A DNA stretch of 64,000 nucleotides, taken from positions 47,108-111,107 of the forward strand of contig JAXGGA010002966.1 of the NCBI GenBank assembly GCA_038373865.1. Reading direction: 5' to 3'. Shown here piece by piece: positions 47,940 through 58,884 of the stretch. Source of the stretch: Uloborus plumipes (Eukaryota; Arthropoda; Arachnida; Araneae; Uloboridae). Made by a program: the position numbers and the translations under genes. Position 1 is the stretch's first letter. Each line of letters starts with the position of its first letter. The notes beneath the pieces are model-generated. The model worked only from the letters and a program-made list of their open reading frames with translations, was not told where the DNA came from and did no database searches.

Positions 47940-48200
47940 AAAGGGTACTTTTGCCCCGGAAAGCAGCCGAGCTTAACAACCAATCGGCTTTGAGAACGGA
48001 CCGAGTGTGAAATGTGCGGAGCTGCACTTTATGTCTCCACACTCAATTTCCCCTGACAGCTGTTTCAAGAAATACACCTCCCCGACTCTATGATTTTATG
48101 AGTCCTTTTCCCAGAACTCGTGCTCTCGGAGCGTGAGCTCTCTGCTCCAGACGCTGGGTAGCCAAATTTGGCGATAAACGCTTGGGTTTTGTTTGAATTT
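47940..48200. promoter_or_regulatory. GC-richer island, candidate regulatory element
   Basis: This block has balanced composition and words such as AACCAATCGG (CCAAT-box-like), TGACAGCTGTTTCA (E-box CAGCTG with a TGACAG Meis-like word) and ATGATTTTATGAG (posterior Hox/Cdx-like TTTTATG). No open frame stands out. Function is inferred from appearance only. Confidence 0.25.
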
Positions 48201-49770
48201 GTACATATGTTTAATTTTCAGGGTTTACCATGAATACGAACTAAATGTTAAATGATTTAATTGCTTCGTTACAACATTTGTCACTTCAGAAAACGTGGGA
48301 AAAGAATAAGCATGCAAAGCTTTGCAATGAAATATAAAATCTCTACGTGCAAACAATTAATTAGTGAATTAATTCAATTAAAAGAAATAAAATTCTTCTG
48401 GTTGAAATGTGCTCAGTTTCTAACGCTTACATAACGACAAATTTGGTTGGTGCTATTGATTTTTATGGTACTAGAGCATTAATAAGCTTTACTGCACCAA
48501 ATAATAGTTCATAACATTTATCTGCTTACCCATTTCTTTCTTCTTTTTTTTTTTAAATTTACAATTACAAATGTTTATTTTTACTATCATTACTGTTTGC
48601 AAGTTTCTATTATTATTATTACTATTCCTTCCAATTTTACTATTATTATCACTGTTTGCAAATCTTTACATATTTTGGAAGCTCAAAGTAATGAGTAAGG
48701 AGATAAATAATATTTTCGGGCACGTTCTAAAAACTAACATTCCAACGTATATTTGAAATTGACAATACTTTCACACATATTAAATCGAATAGAATAAAAA
48801 AATAAGAAAGCGAATTGAGAAAAAGTGTTTTGTTACTTTTCAATCACAGAATCGTTCTATTACAAACACATACACACAAAAAAAAAAAAAAAAAAATTAT
48901 GCCTAGGTCAGCTATAGTGTTTTTTTTTCCCCAAAAATTTTATTATTTGCACTTAAGAGTGACAATTTCAAAGAAACATATCATGGTACGGAATTGCATC
49001 AAAAATCGAATATTTATTAAATTTCGACTTTGCAAACATAAGAGAAAATAATGTGAAAAAAGTGAGAACGATCTTTACAATGCTCTGAAAAAGCTCGAAA
49101 TTTTTTAAAGTACGCTTTTTCATAACGAAATAGTTTAACTTTTAATCGTTACCAGAAATAAATGGATAAACAGCTATTTGGAGCTAAAACTGATACCTCA
49201 AAAAAAAAAAAAAAAAATACTTAAGTTAAAATTGTTCTCAGTTCTTTCTCTGATTTTGGAGAATAATTAAGATTTTTGAAATATAACCTTTGTCAAAAGT
49301 GCGGTTGAGTGTATAGATCTATTTCGTCTTTAAAATGCTTGCCTACTACTTTTCCCCTTGAAATAAAATATTGCCATTCAAAACCTCTAATTTTCTCGAA
49401 TTTGAGTGCTACAAATAATTTTAGCTTCAATGATTTATAGAAAAAATAAAACATAAAGGAAAAAAAAATTACTTATATCACAGACACTTGAAAAAAAAAA
49501 AAACCTGTTAGCCGTTTAAAAATACTCCTTAAATAAATTTAATCAAAAAAAAAAGCCATTTATGTAATTGCTCTTCGTCATTGACTCTTTCAACTACAGT
49601 TCTTTGCTCCATTCGAACCTGCATTTAATTTGAGATGTACGTAATATTTAAATTTCATTGAGAACGTGCTTTTTTGAATTGTTTAAAATGGAAGGAAATA
49701 TCACAAGCAAAAAGTTATATAGACAGCCCACTTACCACATTTCAAGTGCCATTTTAAAATGTTACTATAC
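48201..49770. other. AT-rich noncoding DNA with A tracts
   Basis: A tracts at about 48880-48897, 49200-49217 and 49490-49503. No gene or transposon end recognised. Confidence 0.4.
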
Positions 49771-49771
49771 A

Positions 49772-50036
49772 ATTGAAGGGCTTGGAGGATGAAGGGGCTA
49801 AGTTACATTTTGAAAAATGAACACTCTGTAGTACAATGGTGAGCAATGGATGCAGGTAAGCAAATAAAACTTGGTACATCAAACAGTAGATGTCAATAGA
49901 TCAATTTCATACGCACACTAATGACAAAACTAGAAAACAAAAAAGCTGCAACAACTACAACAATAAAACTTTGAACTTTAGTTACTCGCAATTTCTATTT
50001 TATCACTTAGCCCCTTCGTCTCCCAAGCCCATCAAT
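49772..50036. mobile_element. MITE family M1, copy 2
   Basis: Left end ATTGAAGGGCTTGGAGGATG; reversed right end ATTGATGGGCTTGGGAGACG. It is the second member of the family at 32049-32302, with a few small indels (for example an extra ACTACAACA near 49952). Unlike copy 1 it is flanked by CAATTG-type sequence rather than a clean TA, so its exact ends are less certain. Confidence 0.8.
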
Positions 50037-50039
50037 TGT

Positions 50040-52770
50040 GTGTGTGCTTTTGTTGACGTTTGTGATCTGAAATTGCAACCACCATAACTGAATGGAATGT
50101 GTAAGAAAAACAAAATACATTCAACTAGTGGCTTTGAGCAAGCAGAAATATGTTTCAAATACTTGCACCCCAAGTTAGCTGCCATGCTAAGTGCCAACCA
50201 ATGATGAAAAGACCGATTTACAGACATTCATACAACGGATATAGACAATTTTAAGGTTGATTCTGCGGAATCTCGATTAATTTCACCAATATCACCAGAC
50301 ACTAGATTCAGCATACATTTTTGTTATTAAATTTGTCTCTTTCTTGGCAAAAAAATTTGTGATCAAAAGATTGGGGACCTAACGCCAAAGGATCGCCTAC
50401 TCATGACTTCAGTCTGCATTGACATTAATGTCGATTTGCAGAAAAAGCGTGTAAAGTGCTCTATCGGTAAGTCAGAGTCCACTTTTTGGAAGCATTGAGA
50501 AGTAAGTGTGTAACAAAGCCTCATTAAGACCGTACATAGAAATTTCAACCTTTTATGACATGCCATTTTTGAATTATGCAAGACATGTGCAATTGTGCAT
50601 AAGCACATGCAGACGTCAGGAGAAATCTCGTGAGAATTCTCGGTAACGGTCAAAATAAATTTTTCTGTTCCAATACGGATGTGACAAAAAAGGCTAAATT
50701 TCATTAACGGATATGCAAAATAGGAATTTAGGACAAAATTTGCATGAAAATAATTTCGTAATTAAAATATGACTTTCCAATAAATCAAGTGATAACGCAG
50801 CATGAAGGACACTAGTCGAAATCTTTCGAAAATAAAAAGATTATTTCTAAACTTGCCAATTACCTTAAAAATTATACGGAGGTACGGACAGACAGATCAG
50901 CACACGGGCAGTGTCTTCATCACGTAAGCCTGCTTTCAAATTCACACTGAATTGAGTTAAGTTGGGTTATTTTCGTAGTCGCATTGCCAAAGTATCCCAA
51001 CTGAAATCCATGGCCTTTACGCTTCCCACTTACCCGAAAAAGGGGGAAATATTATTAATGTCGGAAGTCAATTAATTAGTTGAACACTACAACAGACGAA
51101 AATTAATCAATTGGTGGTTTTTATGATTAAAAAAAACATGTACAGTTATAAGAATATGCCTTTGTTTGATAGCAATTAAAAAATGTTTATGGTTACCGAA
51201 TATAATTATCTGAGAACATCAGTAAGTAGAACAAATCCACAATCATAACGATGGTCGTTATAGTATTTTGCTTCATGTCATTAAAGCTACGCTATATAAT
51301 ATTTCGTTCAAAATTATTACAACGGCACTAGATTACATTTTGGCTCTTAACATTGGCGACGAAATTTCCCAGGTAACCCAGATGGCGGGAAATGACAAAT
51401 ATGAGAATATAAAAAGGTTTCTACGAAAAAAATGCGAATGAAATGCATCTAAGAAATCCACACTGAAAAATAAGAACCCTGATTTTTGCAATTGAACCGG
51501 ACTGTTGCTTCAAATTCGGGGAACTTTTACAGCCAAAGCAGTAAAGTTGGAAACTAAGATCCCAAATTTCGTTATAAAAGTGGTGTTGCCATTGCTCAGA
51601 ACAAATGCACAGTTTTTTATTCTCATCCATCTGGGGTAAACATCAAGTTTCTCACAATAAACGAATTTTATACCTTGCTCTTTTTGTTTCATGAATTGTT
51701 TCGAAGAACAAAATTTGTTACGAGAATCAACTAGTTCGAATGTTAACTTTTTTTTCTTTTGCAATGCATTTTGTCGTGCTTTATTTGACTGCATTCCTGT
51801 AAATGGAATGTAAGAAAAAAATAAGAACAGGATACTTATTTTTTGTAATCAGTTTAGGAATTTCCAATCACATTGGAAAATAGTTGGTTGCGAGAAAAAA
51901 ATGAGTGAAACTACTTTTTTTACGAAGTAGAGACATGTAACTTTTTTTTTTTTTTTATCAATTTTCATATTTATATGAAATTGCATTACAAAGAGTTTAT
52001 CGTGGTGTGAGAGCATCAAAATTTTTGGCGGATTCATACTTGTAAAATAAAACTAAAATAAACGACTGCAGTTGATACGGTATATTGTTCTGTTTTCGTA
52101 TTTTTATTCGACAACTTTAATCGAAAACACGATTCAGACCACATGCACTAAAATAAGAAATAATGTGAAATCTCAAAATATCCCCCCAAAATTTTCTGGG
52201 AATCTTCAAAATTTAACTGCATTGCATAAAAGTAACAAGAAGTTCTGTCAAGAACTAAACGAGCCTACTTTCCCGTACATCGACATCGGCATTCTAGCAT
52301 CTGATCATTATTCTCTTGATTATCTAAGACTAAAAATTATGTCAAACATACCTTTAAAAGCAAAATATACCTCTCTCATCAGATGAAATAGACACATAAA
52401 AAGTAAATAAATGAATAAATAAAGTTTTGTCGCACCTTTTAAAGAATGTAACTGTTACAGTTCTTCCGTAGAAAAATTCCTCAATTGTTTTCAAAAAAAA
52501 AATTAAAAGTACAAAGTACATCAAAACACATTTTATCAAAGAAAGAAAAAAAAAAGAAAAAAAAAACTCGTCTGTTGATAAAATGTCTCGAATTTCACTT
52601 TTAATCCGTTGCCAGTTGTTAAATATAAATTAAGAATAAAATGCCCTAGTGAATGAAACATTTTTGTTACAAAAAAATCGTCTGCCAAAAATAATAATAA
52701 TAATAATAATAAATTCAATAAAACAAATGAATAAATAAACAAAAAATCGTCTGCACAGTCAGTCATTTTT
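50040..52770. other. AT-rich noncoding DNA; unrecognised open frames
   Basis: Open frames of 113 codons (50363-50704, minus) and 94 codons (51510-51794, minus) show no domain I know. The latter starts just after a TTTACAG acceptor-like word and contains EQGIKFVYCEKLDVYPRWMR, which looks somewhat protein-like, but nothing around it supports an exon. An (AAT)n tract is at 52690-52711. Confidence 0.35.
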
Positions 52771-52779
52771 TTCGGACTG

Positions 52780-53140
52780 TTTACTCAAAAGTTATTAGGG
52801 GTGACAGCTTGCTTGAGCGGTTCAATGTTGAATGAAAAATTGTTCAAATCGGAAATGTAAATACGGGAATGAAGTATCCTTGAAAAGTTCTTTCCAACAA
52901 AAAAAAGTTTGTTCAAATCGGACTGTTCATTAAAAAGTTAGTATCGCGGGACCGGTTATTTGAACGGCTCAAAGTTGAACCAAAAATTGTTCAAATCAAA
53001 AAATCAAATATGGGAATGAGCTGTACTCGCCGAGATCTTTCCAACAAAAAAAAGTTTGCCCAAATCGGAATGTTCATTCAAAAGTTATTAGGGGGGGGAC
53101 AGACAGACAGACCGACCGACAGACCGACAGACACACAAAT
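52780..53140. repeat. ~145-bp tandem repeat ending in a GACA/GACC run
   Basis: Units share TTCATTMAAAAGTTA, TTCAAATCGGA, GGGAATGA and TTTCCAACAAAAAAAAGTTT; the AAAAGTTA word falls near 52788, 52936 and 53080. The third copy ends in GGGGGGGGACAGACAGACAG at 53091 and a GACC/GACA microsatellite to about 53130. The pattern resembles ends of arthropod retroelements, but no coding part is present. Confidence 0.65.
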
Positions 53141-53208
53141 TCCCCATCTCAATACCCTACTTTCAAATTTTTAATTTTTCGATATTCATTTTACCTCTTT
53201 CTTTTTTT

Positions 53209-53286
53209 AACTTGGCGATATTTTTTGGACTTGGCGATATTTTTTTTAACTTGGCGATATTTTTTGGACTTGGCGATATTTTTTCG
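53209..53286. repeat. 19-20-bp minisatellite ACTTGGCGATATTTTTTGG
   Basis: Four copies of ACTTGGCGATATTTTTT with alternating GG and TTA linkers, starting near 53210, 53229, 53249 and 53268. No other feature is recognised up to 54000 except A tracts near 53630. Confidence 0.9.
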
Positions 53287-54002
53287 ATGCATTAAGCTAC
53301 TTTTAATACTTTTTTCGTCTTTCTTTTATTTTTAACGGGAAAGTAGGCTAAAAAGCATGCTCTTCATAAATTTCATAAAATGAAACAAGGATTGAATATA
53401 TTTCTAGTCTTTGTAAGCTGTTTTGTGAAAACATGATACGTCTGTTACCATGGAATTATTAACCTATAAAAAATTTGCTGCTATAACGTTATGATTTCAA
53501 ATCTCTTTTTGTTCATTGAAAAATTCACAATAAACTGACCGTTTCTAGAGAATTTACAACAAATATATATATAAAACTGATAAAAGCGAAGCATCACTAC
53601 GCTCGGAAATGAAATGGCTTGAAGAAAGTTCAAAAAAAAAAAAGACGAAAAATTAATTATTCTTGAAAAGTTACTACTCTCCCATTTGATTCTTGAAATT
53701 CTACTGAACCCATTTCACGATTTTTTCCTTGCAGACGATGAAATAATTCAAGTCCCCTTCTAGAAAATGGTGAGATAGTCATATCAGTCAGAAACATGGA
53801 AGAAGTTAAGAGTCTAACCCAAATGAGCTCATCTCATCAGCATCGACAGTCAGCCCTTTGGAAGTAACCAAATTTATAACATCTCGTAAAGAAAAAAAAA
53901 GCGCGAAAAAAATTGATTCAATTAAAGAAAAATATATAAGGCTTCATGGTTACACCGTAAAAACAAAACCTTTTACATTCTTACTTTTCAAAAAAGTGTC
54001 TA

Positions 54003-55503
54003 GGGGTGAATATCAGGAAAAGTGCCAATTTGACCATGGAAATTTTCAATTTTTAAAGATACTCAGAAAATTAAATTAATTGGATGTTTCAAATACACAT
54101 TTGTAACAATAGTTTTTTAAAATTCGGGGCATGGTCAAAGTGAACATTTACCCCTCTTTTAAGGGGGGTTGTCTGTAACGTTACCGACATGATGAGAATG
54201 CTACCGAACTGACAAATATTACAGATTTTACACTTAGTGCACAAAAGTAAACACTTTCACTACCTTTTATGTTTAAAAACAAGTCTAAATAAGTGCGACA
54301 AAGTTTTTTTCAAACAGATAAATAGGTGAATAGTTAAAAATAAAGATAAAATGAAATTCTTAACACAATCTTTAAAAACGAAATTAGATCAAGACAGTCA
54401 GAGTTTGGCGGGGGAGGGAGATTTTCACTAAACTGTTCTTAAGTTTTCCATTTTAAAACAAAATTATATTTTTGGGTGCAGTAGTTAGAAACGAAGGTCA
54501 GAATATTGATGTGAAAGAAAAGAGGGTGAAAAAAAGCAATAATTTTGTAGCAAAACTTAAATTTTGAGGAAAAATTAATGTTTTTGAAGCATTTAAAAAA
54601 CAATGAAGAAACTGCTAAAATGGGAAAATTTAGCAGGAAACACGATGCACTTGAATCTACCTTTGTACTTTAAAACTCAACAAACTCATAACACGAAGAA
54701 AAAATTGCGAAAAAACATCGGTAAAGCACGCATCAGTTTCGTAACAAATACCTTCTACTTCGGCGCTGCCGACATGACAAATTTCCCGCAATATGATAGC
54801 TGAACATTCCAAATTGAAGGTTCGAAAATAAAAACACCTTATTATATCCATGACAATAGGTTTCTTTTCCATTATGTAAAAATAAATTGAAAAATTACTT
54901 TATTTTGTGTCTTAAATTCCGCTGCCGACATGACACTTCATTTGGTAGAAACAGAAAAGTCAAGATTGAAAAAAATCTTACCTATAATTTAATGCAGCTG
55001 AAATGAAAATTTTCCACCGGAACTGAAACATCACATATTAGAGCTTCTCCCAGCGTAATTTTTTGTCTCCAAAAAATGTTTGTCTCGATTTTATCATTCC
55101 GGAAGTTGGTTCGCTCGTAATGTTATGAAAACTGGTGACAAGCATAAATTGCGTTTTTTTTATCGATCTAAATTCATTTTATCTAAAACTCAAGAGCTAA
55201 ACGTCATAGATGAACATAAAACACGTTATTTCCTTTTGTATTTGTTTCTGCTGCGATGTTTTATAATCCACAGGATTTTTTTGAACTTTGCGATTCGAAT
55301 GTGTGACGCGCTGCCGACATGACATTGAGGCAATAAAAAGAGTTCTATTGTCACAAATTAAAGTGAAACCTGAAAATTTTGTCATGGATTGTATGTGCGA
55401 CGCAGTTTACTGTATGGGAAAAGAAAAATTTTTGGTTTTTATTTGGAAGTGCTTGAGAAATTCATTTGTGACTTAAATTAGCACTTTTCCTGATATTCAC
55501 CCC
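54003..55503. mobile_element. 1.5-kb TA-flanked TIR element with repeated GCTGCCGACATGACA
   Basis: Left end GGGGTGAATATCAGGAAAAG and the reversed right end are identical over these 20 bases and continue similar (TGCYAATTT). TA flanks both ends (54001-54002; 55504-55505). The motif GCTGCCGACATGACA occurs near 54765, 54922 and 55310, with a weaker GTTACCGACATGATG near 54180, all in the same orientation. Open frames up to 80 codons are not recognisable, so the element is non-autonomous. Confidence 0.8.
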
Positions 55504-55505
55504 TA

Positions 55506-56150
55506 AAACTGTTTAATATGTTACGAAAAAATGTTTGATGCTTACTAATCCTCGCGTTTTACTTTGTATTTTATTCCTTACTTTTACAAAGAAAGTACGG
55601 CTATGACGAAGCTTTCATTGGATCCCACCGACTTAATTATACACTGGTGACACGATAGACCGACAGACATACATAGAGTGAGAGATAGATCTAAGTCAGT
55701 AGAATATGGTGTTTGCCGCTGGAAAATCATTCCAATTACAACGAAAGAATAAGATCAACTTGGTGATTTTTTTGCTAAGTTACGGGGAAGGAACATTTTC
55801 AGAACAGATACAGCAAATGGAAAGGATACATTCAAAAAAAGGCGAGGTCTATTTATCTAATGTTTCGTTCGGAAATTACGAAAATCATGCGCTATCATAC
55901 ATGGCGACGCTTCCGCGAAACCAAATGAAGACAAATCGCCTGTCCTATGCCTTTATTAACGGCGGAGTGAAATGATTTCCGAGCGCATCCGTTTTAAGTA
56001 TGGCCCCCAACCCCTTGAATACCCCCCTTAACTCTAGCCTTGCCAAAGACGACGTGGTAGAATTTGTACCCGATTATTAGATGTCTCATTACATGAAAGA
56101 TTAATGTTTAAGGTCTGACAGGGGAGCCGGGATAATTGTATGCATATCGC
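55506..56150. other. Spacer with an unrecognised 89-codon open frame
   Basis: A plus-strand open frame at 55706-55975 encodes a peptide containing SFGNYENHALSYMATLPRNQ. I do not recognise it. There is no clear Kozak context, splice site or partner exon, and it may be chance. Downstream sequence to 56150 is mixed composition with a CCCCC-rich patch near 56005-56030. Confidence 0.25.
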
Positions 56151-56155
56151 TTATT

Positions 56156-57135
56156 ATGGATAGCGATAATTATTTTAACGATTGCTTATTCTAGAAGATG
56201 TTTCTCTCCCCAGCCTGTGTGTCCCGTCGGAAGGGTGGGGTTTCACACACGTCGCATACTGGTGGAGGCAATGGACTGGATTCTTTAGAAAAAAGAAGAC
56301 TTTGAAGCAAAGAAATGGGGAAGTAGAGATTTTTTAAGGAATCCTTAGTGGTTGAAAAGCTCTGGGCAGTATTGAATTTTATCTGCGCCCAGGAATTAAA
56401 TTATAAAAGGAAGCTCACACTTCCTTTCATTAACTTTGTAAAATAGTTGTCAACATTGTGACTATCATTACATTAGTTCGACATTCATATTACAATGGAT
56501 AGCGATAATTATTTTAACCTTTAAGCGGTTTGCCCGTACGGTGTACGTGCTACCCGAAATTGGACTCATCTGGTTTGCCCGTATGGCGTGCGGGCATCGA
56601 TATTTTCAGATTTCTTTTTCTGGTTTTCCCGAACTGTTCGGAAAAATTGTAAACCTCAAAATTCACAGTAAGTGTGAGAGAAATTTTTGCATAATTTGTA
56701 AACCATTCATTACTGCATGCAGAATGTACTTGAAAAAAGTAAATATTTCGGGATTTTGTGACCAAAATTGTTGACCAAAATATTGTAAAAGCATTGAAAA
56801 CGAAAAAAAAAAAAAAAAATTAAAGTTCTTTATATTCTTATTCTGTTAAGTACGGTACTTAACTATATGCAATAAAAAATATGCCTTTTTTGGAAGCATT
56901 TCTGGTAAAATAATTGACCGCTTAAAGGGTTAACAATTGCTTATTCTGGAAGATGTTTCTTCCCCAACCTGTGTGTCCGGTCGGAAGGTTGGGGTTTTAC
57001 ATAGGACTTGAGGGGCACTGGAGGAGGCAATGTACTGGATTCCTTAAAAAAAGAAAACTTTGAAGCATAAGGAAATGGGAAAGTACAGATTTTTAAGGAA
57101 TCTTTAGTGGTTGAAAAAGCACTGGACAGTTTTTA
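56156..57135. repeat. Local tandem duplication, two copies
   Basis: The sequence from ATGGATAGCGATAATTATTT through GCTTATTCTRGAAGATGTTT, CCTGTGTGTCC, GGAGGCAATG, GGATTC and AAGGAATCYTTAGTGGTTGA occurs first at about 56156-56370 and again at 56495-57125, where it is interrupted by the MITE at 56518-56929. A further related block (CTCACACTTCCTTTCATTAA to CATTCATATTACAAT) is at 56410-56495 and again at 57827-57968. Confidence 0.8.
56518..56929. mobile_element. piggyBac-like MITE with an empty site preserved next door
   Basis: Flanked by TTAA on both sides (56514-56517; 56930-56933). Ends are CCTTTAAGCGGTTTGC on the left and, reversed, CCCTTTAAGCGGTCAATT on the right. The matching position in the upstream duplicate (56175-56178) has one TTAA and no insert, so the insertion left a clean four-base duplication. 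The left half has two copies of GGTTTGCCCGTAYGG (near 56527 and 56571). No transposase frame. Confidence 0.85.
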
Positions 57136-58880
57136 ATTTACCAATGAAAAATATTAATTAAAGTCTAGTTGTTGACGAATACATTTTTCAAACTGGAATA
57201 AAATATTACTCATAGGACATGAATTATCGACAGAGATTCTGATATTCAACAATCTGTATCGGAATGGTTTAGATTTTTAAGGAATCTTTAATAGCTGAAA
57301 ACGCTTTGGACCGTCTTAAATTTTCTGATCATCAGGAGCAAATAGTTACTCGTTGGTGATGAATAGATTTTTCAATCAAGAATGAAATTTTATTGATGAA
57401 ACCATGTCCCATCCGTAAATGAAATTTTATTGATAGAACATAGTTATCGACATGTTGAATTTGACTCAGATATTCATCTATCTGTGTTAGAATCTTTGAT
57501 TTTTGCACCTCGTAGAATCTTAATGTATACGATTTTTAATTGTTTGATGACATCTGATACGATTTAGAGATTCCAAGCGAAAGGGATTCAGTTTTAGCTC
57601 TCTAAAATAGATGAAATTTAGAAGAAAAAAAGAAGAACCTGAGAAAAAAAACCATGTTCCCCAACACTTCGAAGTACATAACGGGAAAACATCGCTTTAT
57701 ACATCTTGTTCAATGCTTATTCTCAACGAAATAAATTTTAACGCAATCTCACAGGAAAAAAATCATTATTTTAGCGTTTGAGATATTACACCTCAGGTAG
57801 TATCTCAAACGCTAAAACTTCCTTTCCGCTCACACTTCCTTTCATTAACTTTAAAATAACTGTCAACATTGTGACAATCTGACACTTATATGAAAATTTT
57901 AAATGTTATGAGTTAACCTGAGATAACAAAACGCCTAGCATTACATTTGTTCCACATTCATATTACAATTCAAAATGCAGAAAAACCAGTACTCACGTGA
58001 GACGTGATCTCGTCGCGCGGTGCAAACGATCTTGTATCACAATAAAATGTTATTCAGGCGAATTTTTCGTTATCCGCTTGCCGTTTCATTACTTTCCATC
58101 ATCTGAAATAAAAAACCATTAATTCAATTTATCTTCCTAAGCACTAATAGAATACAAAAAAAACAATGCGCCTCATAAAAAATGCTTTTAGTAGAAATTA
58201 TCTTCAACAAAAAAGATATAAAACTTTACCATTAACAAAAAAAAAAAAAAGTTTTAAAATAAAACACCTTAAAAGTTAAGGGCCATGAAATATTCTTCAA
58301 AAGTACCTGTAGCAAAAAAACTTATCTTTAAATAGAAAGTACAACAATCAACCTCTTCTTTTAAACTTCAGTCTCATCTAAATGAACATTCCTAGTGTAA
58401 CAACGAAAGCAACAAAGTAGGATCCATCACCTAAATGCAAGTAAAATAACTTTCATTTCCAGGGAGTAACTCGCTATCAGCAGTGACCCCAACTGAAGTT
58501 CTTCCTGCTACTTCAATTAGCTCAGAAGAGGAATTCAAGTACAGTATCAGTATTCGCCAAATAAAAGATGAATGAATTATTATATGAAATTATTAATTTT
58601 TCTAGTGGAAAAAATACTATTACTTTTCATCATACTCAGAATATGGGTATGCGGACAGATAGATTCCGGAATGAAATATTTCCAGTTCAGTGATAGGTAA
58701 ATGCCCGAAAGCAGAATACTGCTAAATCGGTGACGTACGTCGCAGAACAGACATCGGGGCTGCAGAACAATTCTATTAAAAACTAAGCAACCAAAAAAAA
58801 AACGTTTCGCTCGTAGCCCATATCTCGCAGAGTAGCAGGCAATAATGTCGGCGCCGTAGCCTGCAATGTGCCATATAGAC
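57136..58880. other. AT-rich noncoding DNA with a perfect 17-bp hairpin
   Basis: TTTTAGCGTTTGAGATA (57769-57785) is followed after 15 bases by its exact reverse complement (57801-57817). No U tract follows on the plus strand. Otherwise only the partial duplicate at 57827-57968 and an A tract near 58240 were seen. Confidence 0.55.
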
Positions 58881-58884
58881 CACA

